From the NCBI RefSeq assembly GCF_026210795.1, contig NC_089433.1, positions 4,551,001-4,615,000 of the forward strand: DNA of 64,000 nucleotides, in the 5' to 3' direction. Each line of letters starts with the position of its first letter. Within the stretch, counting starts at the first letter, position 1. The notes below the pieces were generated by a model, which saw only the letters and a list, made by a program, of their open reading frames with translations, was not told the DNA's origin and made no database searches. The position numbers and the translations under genes are program-made. The DNA comes from Rhizophagus irregularis (lineage: Eukaryota; Glomeromycota; Glomeromycetes; Glomerales; Glomeraceae). Shown here in pieces: positions 47,101 to 59,800 of this stretch.

Positions 47101-48562
47101 GTTGGTCTCATCATCATTAAGTAATGGTGCATTATTGGGACTTTCAGTTTCGTTAGGTATTGGTATAGGTATTCATTTTGGCTAAAAGTATTTCGTCAAG
47201 TTTGATTTAATGATTATCATTTATAAGATAGTTCACATGACCTAAAGTATGATCTTTTCTTGTTAAAGACGATACAAAAATATCACATGATAGTAACGAC
47301 AATAAAGATAATTTATCTTTTGCTGATTTGATCTTTATTCTTAAATAGAACAGTTCAATTTTCTTTATATATTATTTACAATCAAAGTAATTTATTTTAA
47401 TTTTTTTGTGTTTGATTTAACAAAGCAAGTCCTAGAATGTAAGAGTAGTTAATATTATTGATCATTCTTAAAATGAAAGAACTTCGAAAAAAAAGGAAAA
47501 CAATACCTAAATTGCTAAACCAGCCAAAAGAACCTAAGCTGAACCCATTTTTAAAGGAAAAAAGACGACATGATTAATACTTAACACCAAAGAAAAGTCA
47601 TCAAAAGAGTCTCTGGACTTACTAGATCATCTAAGATCATCTAAGATCATCTAAGACAAAACAAAGGTGGCCAAACTATTTTCAACAAAATAAAAGGAAT
47701 AGTTGAATTCATTCCTAAAAAAAAAAGAAAGGAGTGGTTAATGCCATCTCAGAAAGAAAAAAAAAATAAAAGAAGCAAAAAACTTACCTAAGATCATTCT
47801 AAGAAGTTCAAGCCTAACCCATTCCTAGAAAGAAAAAAATATCAAAACCAAATCCATTCCTTAAAAAAAGAAAGAAAAATTGGTTAATTTCATTCCAAGA
47901 AAAATCTCTGTCCTGACACTTAAATTCGCCCATGCCTTAAAAAAGTGAAGAAAAACAAAACTTAAAAGAAACACGAAATCTCTCCAACACTTACTCCAAG
48001 GAGCCTAAGCCGTCAAGCTGAAGAACCCATTCCTAAAAAAAGTAAGAAGGAACGGTTAATGCCATCCCTAGAAAGAAAAAAAAATCTTAAAAAAAAACAA
48101 AAACCTACCTAAAGTCGTTCTAACCTAGCCGAAACTATTCCTAATAAAAAAAAAGGAACAGTTAATTCTGTTCCTAGAAACTAGAAAAAAGGAAAACTTT
48201 CTATATATATATACCTAAAATCATTCCCATCATGTCGTTACCGTTTCTAAAAATTAAAAGAGAACAGTTAATATCGTTCATAAAAAAAGAAATACCAAAA
48301 AAAAAGAAAAAATTAACCTGAAATAAGTCTAACGGCGGTATAAGCCGCTGTTCCCTAGTTGTTCCATTACAAAAAAAAAAAAAAGGTTTAAAAAAAAAAA
48401 AAAAAAATTTTCTTAAAAACCTATTTAAGACGATCGGATTTGACAGATGATCTGATTTCATCCGATCCATCAATAAAATGCCCATCCGATCTATCTAATT
48501 TATCCGACGGATGACGGATATCCAAATTTGGAACGGATAATCAGTTGACGGATGGAACTCTA
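44138..48562. mobile_element. hAT-family DNA transposon, 4.4 kb, 8-bp target duplication
   Basis: The tips TAGTGTTCCA (44138) and TGGAACTCTA (to 48562) are inverted with one mismatch. GTCTATAT stands directly outside both (44130-44137 and 48563-48570): an exact 8-bp duplication, the hallmark of hAT. Inside both ends, copies of GATGGATGATCCGTC/ATCCGTCATCCGTC and longer arrays built on GGAATGGCATTGACTGTTCC (about 44580-44940, and inverted at about 47560-48340) form subterminal repeats. It carries one broken transposase gene on the minus strand. Confidence 0.93.
44965..47069 (-). pseudogene. hAT transposase, several frameshifts and stops
   Basis: From 47069 downward: a BED-like zinc-finger remnant (C-R-K-I-Y...INHLRNKHDI), the RNase-H-like core (KLVSLTLDLWTVKNR, FGITCLFI, TDNSSNVKKA, CTAYILQLVV), a typical region DSPTRWNSSYLAWQRL (about 46025), LTSDEWDLIQDLIPVLKPYA, LLPTLLDPRMKDL and the C-terminal dimerisation block LAKKYLAVYACSTASKRLFS with AGNIL (about 45100). 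An intron is likely at about 46065-46130. Lesions: frame shift near 46870, stop after TVKNR near 46553, shift in a T-run near 46230, shift near 45905, stop after DPFAW at 45190. The element cannot encode its own enzyme. Confidence 0.85.
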
Positions 48563-48817
48563 GTCTATATTGCGATTGATTATTTGTTTTAGTAATAGTA
48601 GGTATTGCAGAGTGAGCAGAAGTGTGATTTTCATTTGTTACTTCATTTCTAATAAAGAAAAAAATCAAACTATTAATTCTTCAAAACTATAAAAGATTTG
48701 TATGTGAAATTCTGAACCTTACCCATTATAAACTCTCATGAATCCGTTATAAATGTGCAGATAACTGTCCCACACTGAAAGATTCGGTTGTTTTCAACCA
48801 ATTCATTCTGTGCCTAA

Positions 48818-49350
48818 CTAAAAGAAACTTCATAAATTTCCTCACTATTCACAAATAGTAAATATCCCGTTGTTTTTGTTTTGGGATCTTGTTGGCAATT
48901 CCAGTATTCATAGTTTAAAATTTGCTTTAATCTACCTTTCCCCACCTCACCTTTAAATGTACAACGATATTTTCACAGTGCTGAATTATACCTAAAAGAA
49001 GGTTCATTTTGAAATAAATGAACAAATACATTCTCAGGAAAGACACTTATTGAGAGTCGTTTGGATCCTACAGAATGTCTATTGAAACCAAGACGTTTTT
49101 TAATTAAGACTATAAACGCATCTTGGTAAGATACAAGCTGCTCAAAAGTAGGCTGGTGGAGTGAATGGAGATGATGTATAGTTTTATTGTTTTTATGCTT
49201 AGTTCTATCATGAGTTAAAAGTTGTTTTCGTGAAGAAAAAGTTTTTTGGCAAAGGTAACATTTAAGGATACAGTAAACGCGTGATTGTGCCGCAGCGTGA
49301 ATTTTATTTAGTTGTGATTGGTAAACACAATGTGATATGTATAATAGTTA
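48818..49350 (-). pseudogene. C2H2 zinc-finger ORF of the outer transposon
   Basis: The minus-strand frame reads CYLCQKTFSSRKQLLTHDRT followed by KH, a complete C-x2-C-x12-H-x4-H finger (about 49200-49265). It is followed by a region ending FPENVFVHLFQNEP. A TGA near 48973 interrupts the frame, which then stays open (KYRCTFKGEVGKG... to EEIYEVSFS) to a TAG at 48818. It may be a DNA-binding or target-recognition gene of the element (inference). No good start codon lies upstream. Confidence 0.5.
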
Positions 49351-51884
49351 AACTGGTAATGATCGACCGTCGATCATTTCGCAGGTGATATAACTGAAGT
49401 GAGCCAAATCGGCCATATGTTTTTATTTATAACTTAAATCAAGGAATTTCTTTTTTCATCTGAATTTTTTGATACTGGTGAATTAAATGAATTAGGACGC
49501 CAATTAAATAATGTCGAGATGCATAATTTAAATTCTTTCTTTTGATCCAAATTTTTTTTGATCTAAATACGCTCCATTAAATTTTAAGAATAATAATATT
49601 TCTAATCCCAAAAATGACAAAATTATTTTGAAATGAAGGAGGATGATCTTTTTCACGGTAACTTATTGGAATTAGAATAACTAGAAGTGTTAAAGATAAT
49701 AATATGTAAAAAGGTTTCCTTTCCAAATTGGTTTAAATGTAAGTGATATGAATAATAATAATGGATATAAATAGTACTGAAAAATAGGTAATTTTGGTGG
49801 AAATTCTTTCCATGTTGATAAAGGTGAATTAAAAATGTTTTATTGAGAACCTAATAACATTTTAGTAATAAATGTTATTTGTCTATTTTCTATTGATGTA
49901 AATATATTGAAAAAAATTAATAATATGATTTTGTTTTCTAAGTTATTTTTAGAAAATGAAAAAAAAAAATGAAAAACTCTTTGAATTTATATACTTTTTT
50001 CTTCTTGTTTTTCAGAACAATGAAAATCATTATTATAACAATGATATTACGATAGACAAGAAAGCTTACTAAAAGGTCTTTACTAATTTTAAATTTCAAT
50101 ACCTTATGAGTCATTGTTGGTCTCTTGGTACGATGTGTAAATAAATTTCTTTGATAGGGCATTATATAAATTCGTTCTTCTTTAGGGAGAATAATTGGAA
50201 GAACTCTAACACAATGTAAAGCGCACAAATGATCCTTCACAAAAGGTTTAATAGCAGATTCTTCCGTGTATCTTATATAAGCATGTTGGAATCATACTCA
50301 TTCGCAAATAACATACGATTCACTTATAGAATTAAAGAATAAAAAAAAATTATATGTGGAGAGAGTTTACAAATTTTCAATAAGAATACGTCATATAATT
50401 AAAGCATGAACTAAGCCAGCTTGAAGCTGGCTTGAACTTTTCAAGCCAAGACAAGCCAAGTCAAGAAATAAATTACTTTTAGAAAAATACATTTTTATAA
50501 ATCAAAAATTTCAAATCAGTGAATTGATCGCTAATGCATGTGACATTAAAAATTATCTGCGCTAAAAGTGATGTGTACTATGTATACGAATTTGTACTAA
50601 ATTTACAAGATTTGATCGTACAGGTGCACTATCACTGAATACATTTGTACAAATTTAACCGTCAGGTCAGGGGCTGATTGAAATCATTAAGCTATTATAA
50701 GCTTGTTTCCAGAATTTTTTTTAAAATTTTTTAATTTAAACAATTACGCAATTCTGGCCCTGAAGTGGTGCGTTCTTTAGTCTAAAAAAGAGTTATAAAT
50801 AGAAAATACAAAGAATTGTAGGAGCATCGAAATCACATTGCATGTAATTGTTTCATACAATAAAATTCTAAGAACAGATTTTTTTATAGTTTTATATCAT
50901 TATAAAAATATTTAAATAAATAGAACAATGAAATTTCCAATAATATGTATGAAACATGCCAAGAAGTTATTCTATAAAATTTTACAACGAATTTATCTCA
51001 CATAAAATACATCATAAGAACATGAAAAAAAATTTTTTTTAATGTGTTTACTTGATTCTAACAGGTTCTAACTTCTAAACGAAATTTTATTAATAGTACT
51101 TTTTAAAAAACATTTAATATTAATATTAATTCTTATTGGTGTTTTATAATTGACCATTATTTAAATAAATTTTTTTACTTTATTTTTTTTAAAAAAAAAA
51201 CAAATCATTATTTATTTATTTTTAAAAAAACAATTTTAAAGATAACAAGATAAAATTGTGGCATAATGTTACATTCTAGTTGCTGTTGAAATAAAAGTTG
51301 TGATGGAAACTACAATCAAAAATATGCAGTAATTTTCTTATAACTTTTCATATTTTCATAAATTTTTAATTTATAATGTTTAGTTGATTGGATTCATAAA
51401 TAAACAACATTCATGCAGCAAATTTATTATTAAAACATGAAAACATCTTAAAACATTAAGCGGAATGAACAAATTTTAATTAACAAAAAATTTAAGATAA
51501 TGAAATTTTATTTATAAACAACATTTAATCCATTTGAAATACTAAAACTAGAGATCTGGTAATCATTATTCAGATTTAAATCCAAATATCAAAAGAAACC
51601 AGATATAATAAATCAAGGAAACCGGATTTATCATATCTAACTAAAACTAATTTGCATCTGATGGATGTGGTCGGTTGTATTTTTGTAACTCGTCATCATA
51701 TCTTCGTTCGCGTATTAATTTTGCCTTATTTGACAAATGTGTATCGAGAAGAAACAATAAAATATAAAAATTAAATCTAGCGACTTGATTTTATATCTAA
51801 ATACAGTATATGTTTCTTTCAGATTCATGTTTAACTTTTTTAATTAGTTAATCTTCTAATATTTATAACAGAATATTTAAATTG

Positions 51885-52085
51885 TCAATAAATCAGATTT
51901 CTCTTAGGTTTGTTGGTGCAAATCTTTTTAACAGTTATCAACAAATCAGATTTTTTTCAGATTTGTTGATGCAAATATTTTTAACGGAATACTTAGATCA
52001 ACAACAAATCAGATTTCTTTTCATGGTGCAAATATTTCTAACAGAATATTTAAATCAACCAATTGGATTTCTCTTAAATTTGCTG
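51885..52085 (+). repeat. four ~55-60-bp tandem copies
   Basis: AAATCAGATTTCTCTTAGGT and the following GTTGGTGCAAATCTTTTTAACAG-like sequence recur near 51890, 51944, 52005 and 52064 with moderate divergence. Confidence 0.75.
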
Positions 52086-52199
52086 ACACTGGTCTTTTCC
52101 GTATATGCACTTTATTTGTGCTGAATATCTGCCGATTATCTTTCTTCTGCCATCCTCTAATGATCAGGATGAAAAGAGAGGTCATTGCATTTGTTAGAT

Positions 52200-52347
52200 T
52201 TATCTCAAATAGTCTGGTATGTTTTCCACAATGCCAGTATTTGAAATTATGATCAATACTAATTACACAGCTCTGAAAAGTTCCTGGAGTATGTGTAAGG
52301 CCAAAAGGATAGGTCAAAACAATGATAGGCACTCTACTGATGGACAA
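52200..52347 (-). pseudogene. possible scrap of a retrotransposon reverse transcriptase
   Basis: The minus frame contains TYPFGLTHTPGTFQS, close to the PFGLTNAPATFQ motif of Ty3-type reverse transcriptases. The Y-x-D-D catalytic motif and other blocks are not found nearby, so only a small scrap, or a chance match, is present. Confidence 0.25.
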
Positions 52348-54004
52348 TTTTCATAATAATTAATTACTTTGAGATCACCACCACCATTTGATATTGCTTT
52401 TAATGTAACATAGTCTATTTTATTCAATTGTTGTTCCATAAAAAAAACAAAAATCGGCCGCCACTAAAGTTCTTAAGTTAAAAGTAACTCTTAAAATATT
52501 GTATGTTCAAATGATAAATATATAAAGAATACATTTCTAGATGAATAAGTGATTGTTTCGTCTTCAAAATCATCTGTCCATTTAAAATATCTTAAATTTT
52601 ATTGAACAAATATGCCAATCCATAGTTAAATCGTGTGCATTTATTAATAATTATAATACAATTATAATTATAATATAAGGCTATTTGATAATCCATAAAA
52701 GTATTGTTGAATTGCATATCAATTCATAAAGAAATCCAAGATAAACTTTGGGTTTAATAAATATTTTACTTTGACACATTTTTTTTAACAAAGTGTTATA
52801 AAATTCTTCTTGTAAAAAGAATTGATTAATTACTATTATATCCCCAAGGGTTCTTCCATAAAATTGGGATTGCAATAGCTTATGGTTGAAGATAACAAAT
52901 AATACAAGAATGACTATTAGATAATGCAGTTGAATCTCGAAAGTGTTCAATAAGATGTATATAATGTACAAGATGGTCTTATAATGCTTTATTAACCATT
53001 GGACATGAAAATAAAGCATTGGAATTCTTTGAATATAAAATAATTTTATTTATGTTCAGTGTTAAAAAGTCAAAAAATGAAACCAGTAAAAAATATTTTT
53101 TAATAAAGGGAAAAAATTTTTTAAGGGGAAAGGGGCTCAGTGGTAAATTTATAGGAAAATAAGAAAATGTCAGGATCATCAATTTACATTGTTGTACAGG
53201 TTCTTTCTAATACATTGAGATGTACCAAATATGCATCTCTAGTAATGATTTGCTGAGTTGCTATAATTGTTAAATGTAAATTTTTTTTTTTTCCTAAAAT
53301 AAAATACTATGATATTATTTAGGTTTTTGTTTTGTAAAATTAATAAGTATATAAATATTTCATTATTTCAACAATTAAGTATTTTATTAGATGTTACAGA
53401 TGAACAATAAATTGTAATTTGTGTAGCTTATCGTGCATTATTGACGTCTCACAATAAGCATTTAATTTCTAGCGTGATCAGTTATTTATAAATATGGTAA
53501 ATAATTTATTTATAAACAGAATGAATACAAATAAGACACGGAATTTTTATAAACAATAATAATTTATATAAGATACATAATTATTTGGAATAATTTTTCT
53601 CTAAAATTTGATTATGTATAGATTTTTCTAATATAAATTGTATTGTGTTAATATTTAATATAATCAAATATTCAAAATATTCAAAAGCAACATTTATTTA
53701 TACTGTATGATTTAATAATGAAATAAATTTTGTAAAGACTGTAATGAATTTAAAAAAAATTTCTAATTTACAAAATAAAAATTATCTTAAACTTTATAGA
53801 AATTTTTATGACTATCACAAAATTTTTGTTATACTGTATATATATATAAAAAATATATTTATATGGATGGTTCCAAAAAATGTTATTATCTATATTTTCT
53901 ACTAAAACCTGTTATTTTATTATTATTATTATACTTTTTTGTTATATAGTTGATATTGTCATAAATTTTTTCCAAAAAAAATTACTTTCAATTTTGGCAT
54001 TTTC

Positions 54005-54215
54005 TGGACAAAATTTAAGTTTGTTTTGACTTTTCCATGGGACAAATGGGACAAATCTTGTTTGACTGATGTCGCTTTAACACTTTCCAGAATCAAATCC
54101 GATTTCTACTTTGACCTTTCCAGAACCAAATTTTGTTTTGCTAGCCTTTCCGGGACTAAATCTTGTTTGACTGCCGTCTCTCAGACCAAATTTTGGCTGG
54201 AATCTGCTTTTTGGA
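54005..54215 (+). repeat. degenerate CCAGAACCAAATTTTGTTTTG tandem repeat
   Basis: About five diverged copies of CCAGAACCAAATTTTGTTTTG with TTTGACC-like spacers at 40-50-bp intervals. The 68-codon ORF at 54026-54232 is made of these repeats. Confidence 0.65.
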
Positions 54216-56828
54216 CTATAAATAAATGTTGAATTTTCAACTCATTATTTAAGATATTTGCTTAAAAATATGAATTTAATTTAAAAATATCCATACCAAT
54301 TTTTTTTTCATTGATTATTAATGAATTATACGTATAACAAGTGTATATAAAGTATATTGTATATCTTTTTAGAAAAAAATTTTAAAAAGTGAGAAGAAAA
54401 TTGATAGTTAGAAAAAAAAAAATTTTTTGAGCTTATTTATATTTACATTCTACATATAAAGTCAAATACTTTTTGAATTTCTTTGTTTTGCTAATTAAAT
54501 CTACAATAATATTATCTAAATGTATAACAAAAGGACAAAGGATATAAGAAATTCCTTGTTGAATATTTTGTAATAATAATAAATGTTATTAATAGATATG
54601 TCATGATTGTTGTATGTTAAACTTATTAATAATCAGAATTGAATCTTTATATTATTATCCTTTAACAATAATGAAATTGAGAATTTTTTAATGCAACTTA
54701 ATTTATTAACATATTCAAGATACAAGAATTGTCTGCGTAATTTATACTTTTTATTACAAGATTAAGGTAGTCAACAATACGGCTAATATATTGTGGATAT
54801 GACCGATATTTTTAATCTATTTTAACAATCATCCCTGATCGTCTAAATTATTTCAGGGGATTTACAGATGAAATTATGTAGTGTTTTAATATACGCGTAA
54901 AACATTAATATATTAAATGTATCATATTGATTTTTTAAAGAGTAATAGCAAAATTTTATTATTACTAAATTTTAAAGCTCGAAGTTTTGCTTAAAGTCCC
55001 AAATCTTACAATTTTACTACGCGTTAAAAACTTTTAATAAATGGTAAAATAGTTACTTATTATATTAAATATGAGATCCTTTTCTTATATCATAAGCCCA
55101 TTAAAACTTCAAATCGGGCAACTATATATTATAAGTTTGAATGTGAGCCGCGTTTGATGTTGAATTTTATTATTTCTAGACAGTTTTTTTCTTTGGACGA
55201 AAACTAGTAGTATTCATAGTCGAAGCAGTTCATTTCTGTAAGGTTGTTATTTCCACCATCATATAAAAAAATTTTTAATTTTCTCTAATTAACTATCGGA
55301 CTATAATGATCATATTGTTGAAACTGATTAAAGGATATTTAGGATATCTATAATTAAAAATTGTAATCATCCAATTTGATGATAAAATTCCTTAAAAAAC
55401 GTCAACGATTCTCTCATTTTACGATATATACTTACAGCATTAGTTATGATTTATAATCAATATAATTATACATTTTAGTTTATATAATTAAAATTTTACT
55501 ATAACTAATAACTTGTGTTAGAGTATGGGAAAATTGTCTTTTTATTGGTGTTAATTATAAACAAATAAATACAACAATAAAATAAAATAATTTTTTTTGA
55601 AGAAATAAAAAATTTTTTGGTTTAAGGCTTCAAAAGTCTTTTTTTTCAGTTTAAAAAAAAAAACCGAAAAAAAAATTAAACTTTCAGTCTATAACGATAA
55701 AGAAAAATTTCAGTCTAAGAACCGAAAAAAGATATTCTTAAATAAATTTCTTGGTTTATACTTTATATGGAGTCGAAAAAAAAAATGATAAAAATATTAA
55801 AAAAAAAAATAGTAAAAAAAAAGCCTTAACCGGATGGATAGCTTTGGCGAATGGCCAAAAAATCAAAAATGAAATATGATTGATAAGACAAATTAAACTT
55901 TTTTTCATTAAGACTTACACACAGCCAAGTGAGCCAATCAAATTATTCTAACTATAATAAATACGGAATAGATCAGGCGCAAACATATCATGCGTTTCCA
56001 TGTTACAAAATTCAAATTACAACAAAATTACAACGAGACAGAATTTTTATATTTAATTGGAGTCGTGACAAACGTGACGATCGACAGTCAACTCATAAGC
56101 TCAATAAATTTATAAATTTTATAGTTGTGACGTTAGCCTCTTCTGGAATTTAAAAAAAGTAATATGCCAAGAGGAGTAAAAACATCTTTAGTAGCGCAAC
56201 TTTTAATATTAAATGCAAAATCGTTTATTATACTAGTGGCTAAAATAACGATTATAAAAATAATATCAGAAAATTTTAATTTTTAAGAAATCAAAACAAT
56301 GGAAAAATTATCACAATTAATTTATTAAATAAGCGTGGTATATATTCAAATGAAACTAGGCCAGGCAGCAATACTGAAAAAGATAACAATCGAGGTTGCA
56401 TAGAATTGGCCAAAATGATTTATAGATCTTTTTTTTTTTTTAATGCCAGCCAGAGTTTTGTGCCACCTTAAAATCATTCACTGACATTATGCATCTCCGG
56501 CCAGAATTAGGATACGTAGTAAATGTGTGCCGATCACTTGTTACCCTCTTTATGTATTGCTCGGGGTCCTAACACAACATTAGATTGGCAACATGCCCAG
56601 TTTTAGAATTCACTTTTGGATATGTGTAGCCGCACCTGCATCAATTGCAACACGTATGCATCAATGAGCTGCAGGCTACTGTGCATGCATCTAATTCATT
56701 ATTTACAATGAAATAAAATATTCCCAGAATTCAAAAAAAAAAAAAAAAAATTCCCAGAATTAATAACGGTAAAAAAAATTTTTTTCAACAAATAAATAAA
56801 ATTTTACCATTATTACTTAAATGACAAA

Positions 56829-59800
56829 ATGACATTGGTAAAAGAATGGATTGAAGAAAAGATAAAGAATGAGTATATTCGTTATTTTGAACACGATAAA
56901 TTTAGTTATATCGAAGAAATTGATGAAGGATCTTTTGGTGAAGTGATAAAAGCAAAATTGGCTAATATAGGATTTGTCGCACTAAAAATTATTGTTAAAA
57001 AAAATTCAAAAGAGAAACTTAGAGATGTAAACAATGAGTTTGTCAAGGAGGTAGGAATCGTAATTTTATGTTGTTGGTAGAGTATTAATAGCTTGGTATA
57101 TAAATATAAATTAAGTTTATTTTTATTTTTAGTTAAAACTCCTTCGTGAGATTGATCATCATCCAAACATCAATCGTATTCTGGGAATAACAAAAGGTTT
57201 AGTTTTTTTTTTTGGAATAATTCATTTATAAAGTTCAATATAACTTATTTATGTTCATAATTATTAGATTCTAAGTCTTATATTTTGGTTCTGGAATATG
57301 CCAATGAAGGAAATTTAAGAGATTATTTAGAAAATAATTTTGCTTCCTTGGAATGGAATTATAAAATTCAAATGGCGTTAGATATTACTAGTGGATTGAA
57401 TTTTTTACACTCCAAAGAAATAATCCATAGAGACTTGGTAAGGCGTATTAATTTTGTTTTATGATTTTGTGATTTTGTCTCTGATGATAAATTTAATAAA
57501 TAATGTCATTTATTTTTTAGCACTCAAAAAATATATTAGTGAATAATGGAAGATTATTGATTGCAGACTTTGGATTATCTAAAAAGTTGGCAGAAGTCTC
57601 AACTAATTCAATTGGTAATAAAAAGGGGATTACTCAATATATTGATCCACAATGTTTTAAGAATATAAAGTATAAGAAAGATAAGAAGTCCGATATCTAT
57701 AGTTTAGGTGTTTTATTATGGGAAATTTCAAGTGGGCGTATTCCTTTTTTTGGCTGTACACTACTTGAATATCACATTAAAAATGGAGGTAGAGAAGATC
57801 CCATTGAAGGCACACCTCCAAAGTATGAAAAACTTTATCAAGAATGTTGGGATGACAAACCAGAATTAAGACCTGATATTGAAAAAGTACATGAAATTTT
57901 AGGTCAATTAAATACTGAGAATTCTTCTGATCTACAATCTTCACTTAACAAAAGTAATTCGGAAGGTGATGACTTATATATATCTGATTATCCAAGAGGT
58001 AAGTTTATATACTAATTAATTAATTACATGGTCTCAATACTAAATATTACCGAACTTAATTATTTTAATCAACTAGAAAAAGTTAAAAATCTTCTGATAA
58101 TTGGCGGTACTTTGAGCGGTAAATCATTGTTATCCAACATATTGTGTGATATTGAAAACGGATGTACAAGTAACGAGACCAAAGATTTATCGAAAAAAGA
58201 TTTCGAATGGAATGGAACGAAATATCACGTGATTGAAATTGTAATTTGGTCTATTGAAAAAGTTATTTATAATAAAATAACAGATTTGATGCCAGAAGGG
58301 ATAAGCCAATTCTTATTTTTGGTTGATGAAAGCTTTACAACAAGAGAAGAAATAATGTTTGAGTTATTTAAAAAAATTATTTTCGAAACCGGTATTCTTC
58401 AATATGTTACTATTATTCAAAACAAGCGTGAAAGGGATCAAAAATATGTGTTTGAAAATAAAATAATTGCTGAAATAGTTAAGTCATGCAATGGTGTAGA
58501 TAATTTCTCAATAGATATTGATAAAGAAGAAAACAACAATGATTATGAAGGACAAAATATTATTGATAGAAATGTAAAGAAAGAGATAAGAAATAAATTA
58601 CTAAATTACTTGGAAGAAAATTTTCAGGAAAAATATTACAAATTAGAAAAATGGGATGATATATATAGTAAGATTGCTAATTACGCTAAATCAGATATGA
58701 GTTTTGTTGAAGTGGAAAAAGCTGATATCACAAGTAAGTTAATTTAATTAACTAAATTGATTAACATTAGAACTAATAATTCCTATGCTATTAATCAGAT
58801 ATGACTTCAGATATTTTCAAGAATTTATTTAACTATATTGACAGTGAATCAAAAAAAAGAGATCAACAATGGTTTAATGAAAAATATTCAGAAGCGGAAG
58901 TTATGGATATTACTGATAACAGACGCTTAAATCTTACTGATTCTTTAAAAATAGAAGGTTTTGAAAATTTAAAAAGAATTAGAATAAAGAAATTTAAATT
59001 AATTAGTTTGGAAATAAGAAATTGTTCTCAACTTAATGAGATTAACTTAGTAGAGCTTCCTATACTTACGAGTTTATCTGTAACTGGCTGTTCAAACCTA
59101 ACCATGATAACTGAGTTAACCAGTTTGAAAATTAGTGATTGCTCTCAACTTAATAAGGTTTACTTTTCAAATCTTCCTAAAATTAAGAGTTTATCTGTAA
59201 TTAACTGTTCAAAATTAACCAATTTTAATTGTTCATCAACTGAATTAGCTAGTTTGAAAATAAGTAATTGTCCTCAGGTTGATTTATCAAAACTTCCTAA
59301 AATTATTAGTTTAAATCTAATTTATTGTTCAAATCTAACCACACTTGATTTTTCATCAAATGAATTAACCAGTTTGAAAATAATTAATTGTTCTCAACTT
59401 AATAAGATTGACTTGTCAAGAATTTCTAGAATTATGAATTTATCTATTATTAGCTTTTCAACCCTAATTACATTTGATAATTTATCAACTGGCTTAACCA
59501 GTCTGAAAATAAGTGATCATAGCTTGTCAAAGTTCACCAAACTTGAAAGTTTATCTATAACTGAATGTACGCTTGCAACTAAGTTAACAAATTTGAAAAT
59601 AATTGGTTATTCTCAACTTAATAAGGCTGACTCATCAAATCTTTCTAAAACTATGAGTTTATCTGTAATTTACTGTTCAAATATAACCATGCTTGATTGT
59701 TCATTAACTGAGTTAACTAGTTTGGAAATAAGTGATTTTTCTAATAATATTGACTTATCAAAACTCACCAAACTTAACAGTTTATCTTTAACTAAAATTT

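Larger units (their letters stand above)
41168..49419. mobile_element. outer TIR transposon with a hAT element nested inside
   Basis: CATATGGCCGATTTGTCTC at 41168 is matched, inverted, by GAGCCAAATCGGCCATATG ending at 49419 (18 of 19 bases). Just inside each tip is a hairpin: TTATCACTAA...TTAGTGATAA at 41187-41213 and AATGATCGACCGTCGATCATT at 49358-49378. Without the hAT insertion the element is about 3.8 kb. It carries a broken transposase-like gene on the plus strand (left) and a C2H2 zinc-finger ORF on the minus strand (right). I do not recognise the superfamily and find no clear target duplication. Confidence 0.7.
49420..56828. other. 7.4-kb gene-poor region
   Basis: No intact gene is supported. 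A decayed coding-like phrase (FFDTGELNELGRQLNNVEMH) is readable near 49465-49525, and a minus-strand ORF at 49938-50240 has mixed composition at its start but no known motif. It also holds an AGCCAGCTTGAAGCTGGCTTG hairpin at about 50413-50434, the tandem repeats listed separately, an A-rich stretch at 55560-55820, and a less AT-rich, ORF-free island at about 56440-56700. Confidence 0.4.

Noticed and set aside
49938-50240. 100-codon minus-strand ORF with a mixed-composition start
   Set aside because: The C-terminal half is Ile/Lys low-complexity and no motif is recognisable; mentioned only in the regional note.
54026-54232. 68-codon ORF with repeated Lys-Phe-Cys phrases
   Set aside because: It is a translation of the degenerate tandem repeat at 54005-54215.
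55929-56153. 74-codon plus-strand ORF starting MSQSNYSNYNKY
   Set aside because: No splice support, no family, AT-driven composition; cannot be distinguished from chance.
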